From JAKQHY01 sp034429675 (lineage in GTDB: Bacteria; Chloroflexota; Anaerolineae; B4-G1; SLSP01): a DNA stretch of 34,968 nt. Positions within the stretch are counted from its first letter, which is position 1. Each line of letters begins with the position of its first letter. The stretch is taken from assembly GCA_034429675.1 (NCBI GenBank), contig DAOUFX010000170.1, forward strand, positions 1 to 34,968, in the 5' to 3' direction. Positions 24,311 through 33,306 of this stretch are shown piece after piece. The position numbers and the translations under genes are program-made. The notes beneath the pieces are model-generated. The model saw only the letters and a program-made list of their open reading frames with translations, was not told the origin of the DNA and searched no databases.

Positions 24311-25264
24311 ATGAAAAAAATAGTACTAGCTATCACCATCTTGCTTTTGTTATTGGGCGGATGCAAAGGACCCGCCGCGCAGCCGCAAACGGGAGAAACA
24401 AGCGGCACTCTGACCGCCTCCGGCGCCTTCGCGTTATACCCGATGATGGTTCGCTGGAGCGAAGAGTTCAACAAGGAATACCCTGATGTGCAATTTGATA
24501 TTTCCGCCGGCGGCGCCGGAAAGGGAATGACCGACGCTTTGGCCGGCGCGGTGGACATGGGGATGGTCTCTCGCGGCATCCAGCAAACCGAAATGGACAA
24601 GGGCGCCTTTTGGGTCGCGGTGACGATGGATGCAGTTTTGCCCACCATCAACGCGCAAAATCCCTACCTGGCGCGACTTCAGGCCCAGGGCGTGACCAGC
24701 GCAACCTTCGCCGCTATCTGGACCGGAAAAATCACCACATGGGGAGAAGTGCTCAACGACCCCAGCATCAGCGACGCCATCCACCTCTACACTCGCTCTG
24801 ACGCCTGCGGCGCGGCGGAAACCTGGGGCAAATACCTGGGTGAACTCAAACAAGAAGACCTGCAGGGCATCGCCGTAGATGGCGATCCGGGATTGGCCGC
24901 AGCCGTGGCCGGCGACGTCCTGGGCATCGGCTACAACAACCTCAACTTCGCCTATGACGCAGACAGCAAAAAACCGGTAGCCGGCGTCCAAATCGTTCCG
25001 ATTGACATCAACGCCGACGGACAGCTGGACGCTGGCGAGAACTTCTACACGACCAAAGACGACGTGGTTGCCGCGATTACCGACGGACGGTATCCCCGTC
25101 CCCCCGCGCGCGCCCTGAACCTCGTCACCCTGAACAAACCTACCGGCCTGACGAAGACCTTCATCGAGTGGGTGCTGACCGACGGCCAGGCCTTCGTGGA
25201 TGAAGCCGGGTATGTCCCCCTGACACCGGAGCAGTTGCAAGAACAATTAGACAAGCTACAATAA
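24311..25264 (+). CDS. pstS: Phosphate ABC transporter substrate-binding lipoprotein
   Basis: 317 residues. Binds phosphate outside the membrane and delivers it to PstCA. Signal peptide KKIVLAITILLLLLGGC, with Cys19 the probable lipidated residue, which suits a Gram-positive-like envelope. PBP-like domain: LTASGAFALYPMMVRWSEEF, ISAGGAGKGMTDALAGAVDMGMVSR (phosphate-loop region), FAAIWTGKITTWGEVLND and TRSDACGAAETWGKYLG. The motif TASGAF replaces the more usual GSGST of phosphate-specific PstS, so related anion specificity is possible, but the gene order supports phosphate. The frame opens at ATG 24293; ATG 24311 has AGGAG with 6-nt spacing and gives a clean signal peptide. A stem-loop and 121 bp separate it from pstC. 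Confidence 0.93.
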   Translation: MKKIVLAITILLLLLGGCKGPAAQPQTGETSGTLTASGAFALYPMMVRWSEEFNKEYPDVQFDISAGGAGKGMTDALAGAVDMGMVSRGIQQTEMDKGAFWVAVTMDAVLPTINAQNPYLARLQAQGVTSATFAAIWTGKITTWGEVLNDPSISDAIHLYTRSDACGAAETWGKYLGELKQEDLQGIAVDGDPGLAAAVAGDVLGIGYNNLNFAYDADSKKPVAGVQIVPIDINADGQLDAGENFYTTKDDVVAAITDGRYPRPPARALNLVTLNKPTGLTKTFIEWVLTDGQAFVDEAGYVPLTPEQLQEQLDKLQ

Positions 25265-25320
25265 GCCAGGATAAAAACTTACGCCACACATCCTGACATT
25301 CCCCCAAAATCACTTTTCAC

Positions 25321-25361
25321 AACCGGGCAGAACGGAAACTTTTTATCCATTCCGCCCGGTT
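25321..25361 (+). promoter_or_regulatory. Stem-loop between pstS and pstC
   Basis: AACCGGGC (25321-25328) pairs with GCCCGGTT (25354-25361), and GGAA (25334-25337) with TTCC (25350-25353). Such intercistronic stems often stabilise the upstream binding-protein mRNA so that it is made in excess over the permeases. No U-tract directly follows, so full termination is unlikely. Confidence 0.6.
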
Positions 25362-25385
25362 GACATCTTAAAAAAGGATAGAATT

Positions 25386-26312
25386 ATGCGAAAATTCCGT
25401 CAATTGGGAGATCGTCTCGCAGGAGTAAGTATGGGATCGCTGGCTTTAGTAGCCGCCGCATTGGTTTTCTTCATCGCATTAGCGCTCCTCATCCGCTCGC
25501 TGCCGCTGTTGGCCGAACACTCGCCACAACAGTTATTCACCACATCCAGCTGGCGCCCCGCAAAAAACGAATTTGGGTTTCTCCCCTTCATCGCCGGCAC
25601 CCTCTGGGTCACCGTTCTGGCAATGATCCTGGCAACGCCCCCGTGCCTGTTGTGCGCCATCTATCTGGCCGAATACGTTCCACGACGAGTGCGGTCATTG
25701 CTCAAGCCGCTCATTGACCTGCTGGCCGGAGTGCCCTCGGTCGTCTATGGACTGTGCGGCATATTAGTAGTGGTGCCCTTTGTGCGCGATGTTGTGGCGC
25801 CGTTTGCGGACCGCCACCTCGATTTCATCCCATTGTTCCGCGTCAGCAATCCCACAGGATACAGCACACTCTCAGGCGGCATCGTCTTGGCCGTGATGGT
25901 TTTCCCCCTCATCATCTCGCTGGCCGACGAAGTGTTGCGCGCCGTCCCGCAGGAGATGCGCGAGGCGGCGCTCGCCATCGGGGCGACGCACTGGCAGATG
26001 GTCACGGGCGTTGTGCTGCGTCGCGCGCAGCCGGGTATCATCGCCGCGATCGTCCTCGGCTTTGCCCGCGCCTTTGGCGAAACGATGGCCGTGATGATGG
26101 TGGTCGGGAATTCGCCCAAGGCGCCCAGTTCACTGCTGGATGCCGCCTACCCCTTGCCGGCGCTCATCGCCAATAACTACGGCGAGATGATGTCCATTCC
26201 CCTCTACGACGCCGCGCTGATGACGGCCGCGCTCGTTCTGCTGACGATCACTCTGGGATTCACCATCATCGCCCGGATTGTGCTACTCCGAGCGACACGG
26301 AGGGCTGTATGA
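25386..26312 (+). CDS. pstC: Phosphate ABC transporter permease PstC
   Basis: 308 residues with about six membrane helices, the first at about 18-38 (LALVAAALVFFIALALLI). The MetI-type core has GTLWVTVLAMILATPPCLLCAIYLAEY, LLAGVPSVVYGLCGILVVVPFV and the EAA loop EMREAALAIGATHWQMVTGVVLRRAQPGI that contacts the ATPase, then GFARAFGETMAVMMVVGN. This is full family length, with AAGGA before the ATG. Its TGA overlaps the pstA ATG by 4 bases (ATGA), so the two are translationally coupled. Confidence 0.96.
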   Translation: MRKFRQLGDRLAGVSMGSLALVAAALVFFIALALLIRSLPLLAEHSPQQLFTTSSWRPAKNEFGFLPFIAGTLWVTVLAMILATPPCLLCAIYLAEYVPRRVRSLLKPLIDLLAGVPSVVYGLCGILVVVPFVRDVVAPFADRHLDFIPLFRVSNPTGYSTLSGGIVLAVMVFPLIISLADEVLRAVPQEMREAALAIGATHWQMVTGVVLRRAQPGIIAAIVLGFARAFGETMAVMMVVGNSPKAPSSLLDAAYPLPALIANNYGEMMSIPLYDAALMTAALVLLTITLGFTIIARIVLLRATRRAV

Positions 26313-27163
26313 AACACAAACGATCCTACATTGGAGAACATAGCGCCTTGTGGATGATGCGCGCTTCTATGGCGCTGGTGCTTGGCAGTTTGTTCGTCAT
26401 CCTGGGCACCGTCGTCGTCAAAGGATTACCGGCGCTCAACATTCAGATGATCACCCAGACGCCGCGCGGCGGCTACTACTTAGGCAAAGAAGGCGGCATC
26501 CTCAATGCCATCACCGGTTCGCTGGCGCTGGCCGGAGGCGCCACGTTTGTCAGCCTTTTGATCGGACTGCCGATCACGCTCTACCTGCAAATCTTCAACC
26601 GCAACCAACGCCTGGCGCAAATTGTGCGGCTTTCGTTGGACGTCCTCTGGGGAGTGCCTTCCATTGTCTACGGCGCTTTCGGATTCACGCTCCTGCTCTG
26701 GCTTGGGGTGCGAGCATCGCTTCTGGGCGGCATTCTCACGCTGGCATTGGTGGAATTGCCGGTGATGGTGCGCGGCATGGAGGAAGTAGTAAGAATGACG
26801 CCGCCCGAACTGAAAGAGGCTTCTTACGCCATCGGTGCGACGCGCCTGGAAACGGCGCTGCGCGTGGTGCTCAGGCAGACGGCGCCCGGCCTGGTTACGG
26901 CGATACTGCTGGCCTTCGGGCGGGGAATGGGCGACGCGGCATCCGTTATCTTCACCGCGGGATACACCGACCGGATGCCCACGGCACTCTTGCGTCCGGT
27001 AGCCTCCCTGCCGCTCGCCGTCTTTTTCCAACTGGGGTCGCCGCTGCCGGCCGTGCGCGAACGCGCTTATGCAGCGGCGCTCATCCTGCTAATTCTGGTG
27101 CTCGCCACATCCTGCACCGCGCGAATAGTGAGCCACAGGTTGAGCCGCCATGTCATCCACTAG
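26309..27163 (+). CDS. pstA: Phosphate ABC transporter permease PstA
   Basis: 284 residues, with about six membrane helices. GGYYLGKEGGILNAITGSLALAG, LDVLWGVPSIVYGAFGF and the EAA loop ELKEASYAIGATRLETALRVVLRQTAPGL are characteristic, followed by LAFGRGMGDAASVIFTAGYTD. It pairs with PstC to form the channel. The start overlaps the pstC stop; pstB follows after 27 bp with its own ribosome-binding site. Confidence 0.95.
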   Translation: MKHKRSYIGEHSALWMMRASMALVLGSLFVILGTVVVKGLPALNIQMITQTPRGGYYLGKEGGILNAITGSLALAGGATFVSLLIGLPITLYLQIFNRNQRLAQIVRLSLDVLWGVPSIVYGAFGFTLLLWLGVRASLLGGILTLALVELPVMVRGMEEVVRMTPPELKEASYAIGATRLETALRVVLRQTAPGLVTAILLAFGRGMGDAASVIFTAGYTDRMPTALLRPVASLPLAVFFQLGSPLPAVRERAYAAALILLILVLATSCTARIVSHRLSRHVIH

Positions 27164-27190
27164 ATTCCACATTTCCAAGAGGAGAGAGCA

Positions 27191-27949
27191 ATGACCGAGC
27201 CCATTATCCAAGTTCGCAACCTGAGCGTAAGTTACACGAATCGCCCGGCCATCCGCAACGTCACCGTAGACATCCCCAACCGGCAGATCACCGCCATCAT
27301 CGGGCCTTCGGGATGTGGCAAAACCACCCTGTTGCGCTCAATGAGTCGCCTGATCGAATTGAACGGTGAAGCAAAAATCCAGGGAGAGGTATTATTCCAT
27401 GGAAAAAACATCTATACGCCGGACGTGGATGTCACAGAGGTACGTAAACAGGTGGGACTACTGGCGCAAAGACCATGCCCGCTCCCTATGTCTATTTACG
27501 AAAACGTGGCCTACGGACCACGCATCCATGGCACCCGTAACCACAAAAAGCTTGACGACATAGTAGAAAAAGAGCTTCAGGAAGCGCGGCTCTGGGACGA
27601 GGTCAAAGACCGCCTGCACACCCCGGCGTCGGCCCTCTCCATCGGACAACAACAACGGCTTTGTCTGGCGCGGGGATTGGCCGTGGAGCCAGAAGTCTTG
27701 CTCTGCGATGAAGCCACCTCGGCGCTGGATCCGCTCTCGGCGCGCCACATCGAAGACCGGCTCATTGAGCTCAAAAACAATTACACCATCATCCTGGTTA
27801 CCCACGTTCTACGACAGGCTCGACGCCTGGCAGATTACGTTATTTTCATGTACATGGGCGAACTCATCGAACACGGGCCCGCCAGGCAAGTGTTGGTCAA
27901 TCCGCAAGAGGCGAAGACCAAAGCCTACCTTGAAGGGGAATTCTATTGA
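27191..27949 (+). CDS. pstB: Phosphate ABC transporter ATPase PstB
   Basis: 252 residues. Walker A GPSGCGKTT, Q-loop LLAQRPCPLPMSIYENVAYGPRIHG (typical of PstB), signature LSIGQQQRLCLARGLAVEPEVLLCDEATSALDP, then the switch VTHVLRQARRLADYVIFMYMGELIEHG. The signature is LSIGQ instead of LSGGQ and Walker B is followed by DEATS rather than the usual DEPTS; the catalytic Glu is retained. GAGGAGAGAG precedes the ATG. No phoU follows; the operon ends at a bidirectional hairpin and a convergent gene. Confidence 0.97.
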   Translation: MTEPIIQVRNLSVSYTNRPAIRNVTVDIPNRQITAIIGPSGCGKTTLLRSMSRLIELNGEAKIQGEVLFHGKNIYTPDVDVTEVRKQVGLLAQRPCPLPMSIYENVAYGPRIHGTRNHKKLDDIVEKELQEARLWDEVKDRLHTPASALSIGQQQRLCLARGLAVEPEVLLCDEATSALDPLSARHIEDRLIELKNNYTIILVTHVLRQARRLADYVIFMYMGELIEHGPARQVLVNPQEAKTKAYLEGEFY

Positions 27950-27950
27950 C

Positions 27951-27994
27951 AAAAAAGAGGTGTTCTCGCAGACAACCCTCCGCGAGAACACCTC
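27951..27994 (-). terminator. Terminator of the macroglobulin gene, shared with the pst operon
   Basis: GAGGTGTTCTCGC (27957-27969) pairs exactly with 27982-27994. On the minus strand the 13-bp stem is followed by T6 (27956-27951), a textbook intrinsic terminator 20 nt past the macroglobulin stop. On the plus strand it lies just after pstB but lacks a T-run. Confidence 0.9.
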
Positions 27995-28013
27995 GAGATT
28001 CAACAGAAACCCG

Positions 28014-31000
28014 CTAAGGCGCCGTCACCGTCAACGTCTGCGGGGACTTTTCCCCGGCCACAGCCGGGTTGTAGTAGTCATAAGCCGCGCTTGCAGGCGT
28101 CTGCGCGCGCAGCGGGAACTTCGCCCGCAGCCGGTAGCTAAACTCCAACGGCTGCCCGGATTTCAAGTCGCTTACGTACAGGATGATCTGCCGTCCGGTC
28201 AGTTCGTAGCGTTCGACCTTTGCGTAAGCGTAGTCTGCCGGTGTATCCTGGAAACGCGCTATCAACTGCGCCAGGTCTTCTGTTTCCACGGTGAATCCGG
28301 GCGGCAACCCCAAGTCCACAATCGCGGAATCGGCGGTTGCCCCCGCCTCATTCAAAGTCACCACGACATTGACGCCCACCGTGTCGTTGACCGCCAGCTC
28401 GGTGCGATCGTAGCGCACATCAATGCTGACCAGGCCCTTGCCCTCACCTACCAACTCCGGGTACAACGGCAACTTGTCCCAGGGGAGATAGTAGCTCCCG
28501 GCCACCTGATACATTAGATTCCCCTGCCCGGCCAACGCGATCGCGACGGTGTTCTCACGGCCCAGCGGCACATCATCAAAAACCACCGTCTGTACGACAT
28601 CGAACGTCTCCGGCGTCACCGTCACAGTCCTGGCCTGCCCGCCATTGAGCGTCACCGTCGCCGTGGCGTTCACATTCTCCGCGCCGGTCTTGACGCTGGC
28701 GATGAACGCCTTGAGCGTCAGCACCGTCGCCGAAGTCGTCTCCCAGGTGCCGAAGCTGTCTTTGTTGCGCACCAGATACGCCAGGGCGGCATTCGCCAAA
28801 TCGGCGTGCTTGCCGGAGCGGATCAACGCCAATGCCGCCAGCGCCGTCGCTTCCAGCCGACCGCTCTCACCGTAGCCACCCATGTACGTCTCGCGGCCCG
28901 CATCCCAGAAGGCAGCCCCGTCGGCCTGCTGCGCCATCCCCGCCAGACGATCCAATACGGTCTCGGTCGCCGATGTAACCTTACCTTCCAAAGCCACGTC
29001 GTAGGCCACCAACGCATTGGCCACTAACCCCAAATCGTAGGCGGTATCAGCCTGCGCAGCGCTCTCGCGCAAGAAGCTCGCGCCCTTCGCCGTGCGCTCA
29101 TCGCTCGCATATCCGGCGTCCGCCAATCCCCACACGATAAAAGCCGATACCTGCACCTGATCGGTCATAGAGGTCAGACTCGTCTCATGGAAACCCTCCA
29201 CGCCCTGCCAGGAACCGTCGCCTCGTTGCCGCGCAAAAAGCCAGTTGACAATGCGTTCGATCAGCTTCATATCTATATCGTACACCTTGCTCATATCGCC
29301 AAACTCCTGCAACCCGTAGGCCGTCAGCATCGGATCGGCCGGTGCCGCGCCAAACAACGAGAACCCGCCCGGCTCGCCGTCCACCTCGAAGGTGGTGAGC
29401 CGCTGGTAGCCCAGGTTGATGTACTGCTCGGCCTTCATCTGCACTTCCGGTGACGCTTGCTTGGTCGTCTTGAGATAGTCCATCACCAGGATGTTGGGGT
29501 ACGTCGTAGACGATGTCTGCTCGAAGCAACCGCTGGGCATCCGCAAAAGCGCATCCAACCCTTCCACGACCTGGCTGACGACGCCGGGGTAAATCTTGAC
29601 CATAAGCTTTTGCGTGCCGGGGACGGCCTCGGCAGGAAGTTGTACCGTCTCTTTCGCCGGCACGGTCGGTTCAAGTTTATCAGAGACGGTAAAGCGCAAT
29701 TCCTTGCCGTCGGGGAAGACGCGCACGTCCTTGCGAATGGCATCCGACATCCGCGAGCCATAGGCCGTTACCTGGAAAGGTTGCGCGCCGAAGGTCAACG
29801 CCTTGATGCGGAAGTAGACCACGGTGATGTCATTGGACGCGATCTCCAGCGTCTTGGCGGGTTCGTCCAGCAGCTCAAACCACGGCTCCTGCTGCACTTC
29901 CAGCCGCACCGACTGCGCATCGGGCAGATAGTTGAAGACGCCCACCGGGAGCGCCACCTCGTCGCCGACCGTAAGCGAACCGGGCAAATCCAAATCAATG
30001 AAGAAATCCTGGAACACCCGCAGCCCGCCGGTCGCGCTGCCGATGCGCCCGTCCTGTGAAGACGCCAGCGCCGTTACCCGCCACGTCGTGATGCTGTCGG
30101 CGGCCAGGAAGGTCAGGTGCAAAGCGCCGCTGGCGTCGGTTACTTCGTCCGGCAACCAGAGCATCGTCTCCGGGAAGTATTGCCGCAAACGCGGCGGCTC
30201 GCTAGTCTGCTGAGGGCCTGCCGTGCTTGCGGATCCGGCGTTCTTTTCGACGTCGGACACCGGGGCAGATTCAGACATCTCTTCCTCCCAGACCATCCCG
30301 ATTTCCTGCGGAGCAAAGGCCATACCCGGCGGAATGGCGCCATCAAAGACCCGCTCATTCGCCATCTTCGGCGCAGCAAAAGCGCCGGACAAGTTCACCG
30401 CCATCACCAGCGCCCCGATCAACAGAAACGTCAGGCCCAGAGCCGACGCCGCTGCGAAAGTCCGCTTTTCAAAGATGAAGCCCGCGGCGCGCAGCAGAAA
30501 GGCCAACGGCAACAACGCCGTCGCAAGCACGCCGATCCAAATCACGGCATCGTCCGGCGACGCGCTGCTATACTCCATTGCAAACGCCAGAGCCGCCAAC
30601 AACGCGATCCACAGCGGCGCCAGGCCGAGCATGACGCCCAGGCCGGTATCCCTGCGGGAAAAGGCAGCCACGATCAGCCCGATCAACCCGATTAAGCCGA
30701 ACAGCCCAAAAACCGAAATCACGGTCAGGCCCACCGCCTCCTCCACGTCGTAGGGCAGCTGTTCAAACAACCACACCAGGCCCATCAGCGTCAGGGTCAA
30801 GATGACCAACAACCCAAAAGCCGTCGCCAGACCGGCCCAGAATTTCTTGGTGCGCCAGACGGCGACCGCGCTCAGACCGATCACGACCAGCGGCAACAGT
30901 ACAACGCCGCCGTACATCCCGGTCGCCAAAGCGCCAAAGAAAGCGGAGCGCTTCTCGTAAGCCCGGCTAAGCGACTGCTGATGCGAGTTCGCCGCCAGAC

Positions 31001-32972
31001 TGAACGGATCGTCCGGCTGTATGGCCGACGCCAGCGCCGCCTTGCCGGCGTCCTGCTGCGCCTCGCGCAATGTCTCGTCGTCCACCGGCACAGGGTGTTC
31101 GAGCATGTCGGGGATACTGAAGCCGTGCAATTCATACTTCGGTTGAAGCAGTTCGGCTTCGAGCATGAAATAGAGCTTGGCGAACCCGGGATCCTGCTCG
31201 GCCAGGGCGAAGACCGACTCGTCCACCACCGCCAGACCGAGCGCCGAGTAGACGCCCGCGCCGTCGGCGCCGTTGACCTGCACGTCCAATGCGGCATCCT
31301 CGCCCGGCTTGTACGAATCGGCGCCGGGCGTAAGCGTCAAGCTCAAATCGTTGGCCTGCTCCACCACCACCAGGCGCGTATCGCGGGTGATACTGCCGGA
31401 GCGCAGAATTTTGTAGGCATGTAATTCCAACGTCCCGTAAAAGTCAGGCGTCACATCCACGGCGACGGCAGCCTTGCCATCCGTCACCTCAATCGCGCGC
31501 GTGCTCACCGTCTGGCCGCCGCGAATAATATCCAGATAGACCGTGCCGCGCTGCGCGCTGGTCAGAAGCACGAGTTGCATCGTCTCGCCCACGCGGTAAA
31601 TGGGCGCGTCGGGGCGCAGCAACACCGATTCCTCGGACCACTGCCCTTCAAAGTAAAAGTCGCGATACGCCTCCGCGCCGGCGGCGTCGCGCGCAGACAC
31701 CGACAAATTTACATAGGCGCTCTGCGGCGTGAAGCGCAGCTCGGCCAGACCGTACTGTCCGGTCCGCGCCGTGAGCACCTGGCCGATTTCAGGGAGACTG
31801 ACCGTGAGGTCGGCCTCCGCCGGCGTCCCGTCAGGGTAGCTGGCCATCACATAGAGGACGTTCTCCACGCCGGGACGCGGTTGGCCGCCCTCGAACACCG
31901 CATTGAGCACCAGTGAGGACTGCGCCACGGGCAACGAAAGCCGCCCCACCTCGGTGTGCTCGGCCTGGTCGGTGACGGCAGCCTCGACGTAGAAGCGCGC
32001 GCCGCCGCCTTCCAGCTCACTGCCGGCAATGTACGACGGCAAATCGAAGCTAAAGTTAAAATTCCCGGCGGCGTCCGTCGCGCCCTCCAGCGTCACGGCC
32101 ACCACGCGCTGAAAATCGTAGGTGTAGCCTTCCAGCTTCACCACCCCACCGGTAACGTCCTTCCCGAAGAAATACCGCGCGACCAACGTCCCTTCTACGT
32201 GATCGCCGGGACGATAGTAAGCGCGAGTTGAGGTCAGCTTTACTTCAAACTTGGGCAAAACGTAATTTTCGACCGTCACGGTCTTCTCCGAAGAAGCGTT
32301 GCCCAGAGTCGCCGTGATCTTGTACGGCCCGGTGTTGACCTCACTCGCCAGCTGGAAATCCACCGAAGCGACGCCAAAATCGGAAGTCGTGAGCGCCTTG
32401 CGGAAAACCGTGTTGCCTTTGCCGTCGGCCACGGTCACTTCGAGGGATTGCGCGACGGCGGGGCGCATATCGAAAGCGCCCAGCGCCAACGCGCGGATGT
32501 GGATCAGTTGGCCGGGTTGGTAGAGCGGCTTATCGGTGGTGAGCAAAATACGAAAATCGCGCTCGATGGTCACGGACTGCTCCAGCGTATCCGAACCGAG
32601 GCGCGATTTTGTTTCAATGATGAGAGTTTGCTTGGGGTCAACCTCTTCTGGCACCTTAAAGCTTACGGCCACGTTGCCGGCATCGTCCGTTGCACCCTTG
32701 AAGAGCACCTTGGCGCCGCCGCCATTTTGAGGACGCAGGCGCACTTCGACCGTTGCATCCGGCAGCGGCGTCGCATCGCGGCTGTCGCGCACCACCACGC
32801 GCATCGCCGCGTCGCTGCCGGGCACCAGCGACGTCTGCCCCAACACGATCGTCTCGTGCTGCGACAAATGATCAGGGAGGTTGGCGTAATAGACGCACAA
32901 GGCAGCCAATCCCCCCACAAAGACGATACAACCGAGAACCACACTGAGTATTAACCAGTTTTTACGAGACAT
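28014..32972 (-). CDS. Alpha-2-macroglobulin-like thioester protein with membrane insert
   Basis: 1652 residues. One N-terminal helix (about 6-28) anchors it. Macroglobulin domains follow, including LLTTDKPLYQPGQLIHIRALALG (near 147) and VVDESVFAL (near 582). In host and bacterial A2M the bait region follows; here about residues 680-862 form some six hydrophobic helices with short loops. The A2M domain then resumes (RLRQYFPETMLWLPDEV near 930, TWRVTALASSQDGRIG). The thioester motif GCFEQ is intact, with Cys1149 and Gln1152, inside an alpha-alpha toroid domain. A C-terminal receptor-binding-like beta domain closes it. The family traps proteases by covalent bonding. ATG 32972 has GGGAGG 6 nt upstream; ATG 32993 lacks one. 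No PBP1C partner gene is in the window. Confidence 0.92.
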   Translation of the reverse strand: MSRKNWLILSVVLGCIVFVGGLAALCVYYANLPDHLSQHETIVLGQTSLVPGSDAAMRVVVRDSRDATPLPDATVEVRLRPQNGGGAKVLFKGATDDAGNVAVSFKVPEEVDPKQTLIIETKSRLGSDTLEQSVTIERDFRILLTTDKPLYQPGQLIHIRALALGAFDMRPAVAQSLEVTVADGKGNTVFRKALTTSDFGVASVDFQLASEVNTGPYKITATLGNASSEKTVTVENYVLPKFEVKLTSTRAYYRPGDHVEGTLVARYFFGKDVTGGVVKLEGYTYDFQRVVAVTLEGATDAAGNFNFSFDLPSYIAGSELEGGGARFYVEAAVTDQAEHTEVGRLSLPVAQSSLVLNAVFEGGQPRPGVENVLYVMASYPDGTPAEADLTVSLPEIGQVLTARTGQYGLAELRFTPQSAYVNLSVSARDAAGAEAYRDFYFEGQWSEESVLLRPDAPIYRVGETMQLVLLTSAQRGTVYLDIIRGGQTVSTRAIEVTDGKAAVAVDVTPDFYGTLELHAYKILRSGSITRDTRLVVVEQANDLSLTLTPGADSYKPGEDAALDVQVNGADGAGVYSALGLAVVDESVFALAEQDPGFAKLYFMLEAELLQPKYELHGFSIPDMLEHPVPVDDETLREAQQDAGKAALASAIQPDDPFSLAANSHQQSLSRAYEKRSAFFGALATGMYGGVVLLPLVVIGLSAVAVWRTKKFWAGLATAFGLLVILTLTLMGLVWLFEQLPYDVEEAVGLTVISVFGLFGLIGLIGLIVAAFSRRDTGLGVMLGLAPLWIALLAALAFAMEYSSASPDDAVIWIGVLATALLPLAFLLRAAGFIFEKRTFAAASALGLTFLLIGALVMAVNLSGAFAAPKMANERVFDGAIPPGMAFAPQEIGMVWEEEMSESAPVSDVEKNAGSASTAGPQQTSEPPRLRQYFPETMLWLPDEVTDASGALHLTFLAADSITTWRVTALASSQDGRIGSATGGLRVFQDFFIDLDLPGSLTVGDEVALPVGVFNYLPDAQSVRLEVQQEPWFELLDEPAKTLEIASNDITVVYFRIKALTFGAQPFQVTAYGSRMSDAIRKDVRVFPDGKELRFTVSDKLEPTVPAKETVQLPAEAVPGTQKLMVKIYPGVVSQVVEGLDALLRMPSGCFEQTSSTTYPNILVMDYLKTTKQASPEVQMKAEQYINLGYQRLTTFEVDGEPGGFSLFGAAPADPMLTAYGLQEFGDMSKVYDIDMKLIERIVNWLFARQRGDGSWQGVEGFHETSLTSMTDQVQVSAFIVWGLADAGYASDERTAKGASFLRESAAQADTAYDLGLVANALVAYDVALEGKVTSATETVLDRLAGMAQQADGAAFWDAGRETYMGGYGESGRLEATALAALALIRSGKHADLANAALAYLVRNKDSFGTWETTSATVLTLKAFIASVKTGAENVNATATVTLNGGQARTVTVTPETFDVVQTVVFDDVPLGRENTVAIALAGQGNLMYQVAGSYYLPWDKLPLYPELVGEGKGLVSIDVRYDRTELAVNDTVGVNVVVTLNEAGATADSAIVDLGLPPGFTVETEDLAQLIARFQDTPADYAYAKVERYELTGRQIILYVSDLKSGQPLEFSYRLRAKFPLRAQTPASAAYDYYNPAVAGEKSPQTLTVTAP

Positions 32973-33306
32973 GACCATCCTCCCTACAGACATAAGGTGA
33001 AATGAACGCAGTCAAACTGCGCCGCCTCCGTGCGAGGCGAGTTACAGGACGGTTAAGGAATGGTGAAAGTTCCAGAACAGAAAAATGCCGTTCGCGAATA
33101 CGGGTGTGAATCGGCGAATCAGCGGTCAGTGGGGCCGGCCACGAATGCAGACGCAAATACACGAATGAGCGTACTGCAAAAACCCGGAAAAAACCGGGAT
33201 TTTCACGTCGCGCCTGCGCTACGCAGTTAATCCCGATGGCGCAGGCGCCTGATAAAGCAGGTTCGTCGCTAAAATCCCGATTTTTGCAGTGCGCTCACGA
33301 ATTTTC
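32973..33306. other. Spacer between the macroglobulin and radical SAM genes
   Basis: No gene is supported. Nearest the macroglobulin start there is a CGCCTC/GAGGCG hairpin flanked by AACT and AGTT (near 33018-33047) and a weak minus-strand promoter-like TTGACT. CCACGAATGCA-type motifs lie near 33131, and the nested inverted-repeat element at 33167-33296 fills the rest. Confidence 0.5.
33167..33296. repeat. Nested inverted-repeat element, about 130 bp
   Basis: Outer arms GAGCGTACTGCAAAAA (33167-33182) and TTTTTGCAGTGCGCTC (33281-33296) match at 15 of 16 positions. Middle arms CGGGATTTT (33195-33203) and AAAATCCCG (33271-33279) are exact. Inner arms GCGCCTGCGC (33210-33219) and GCGCAGGCGC (33239-33248) are exact. 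A side hairpin CCCGG-A6-CCGGG lies at 33183-33198. It has the shape of a MITE-like or REP-like non-coding element. Confidence 0.7.

Noticed and set aside
28027..32954. Many long plus-strand open frames opposite the macroglobulin gene (for example 29457-30059)
   Set aside because: Antisense shadows of a GC-rich coding frame; compositions are His/Arg/Gln-rich without domains or start signals.
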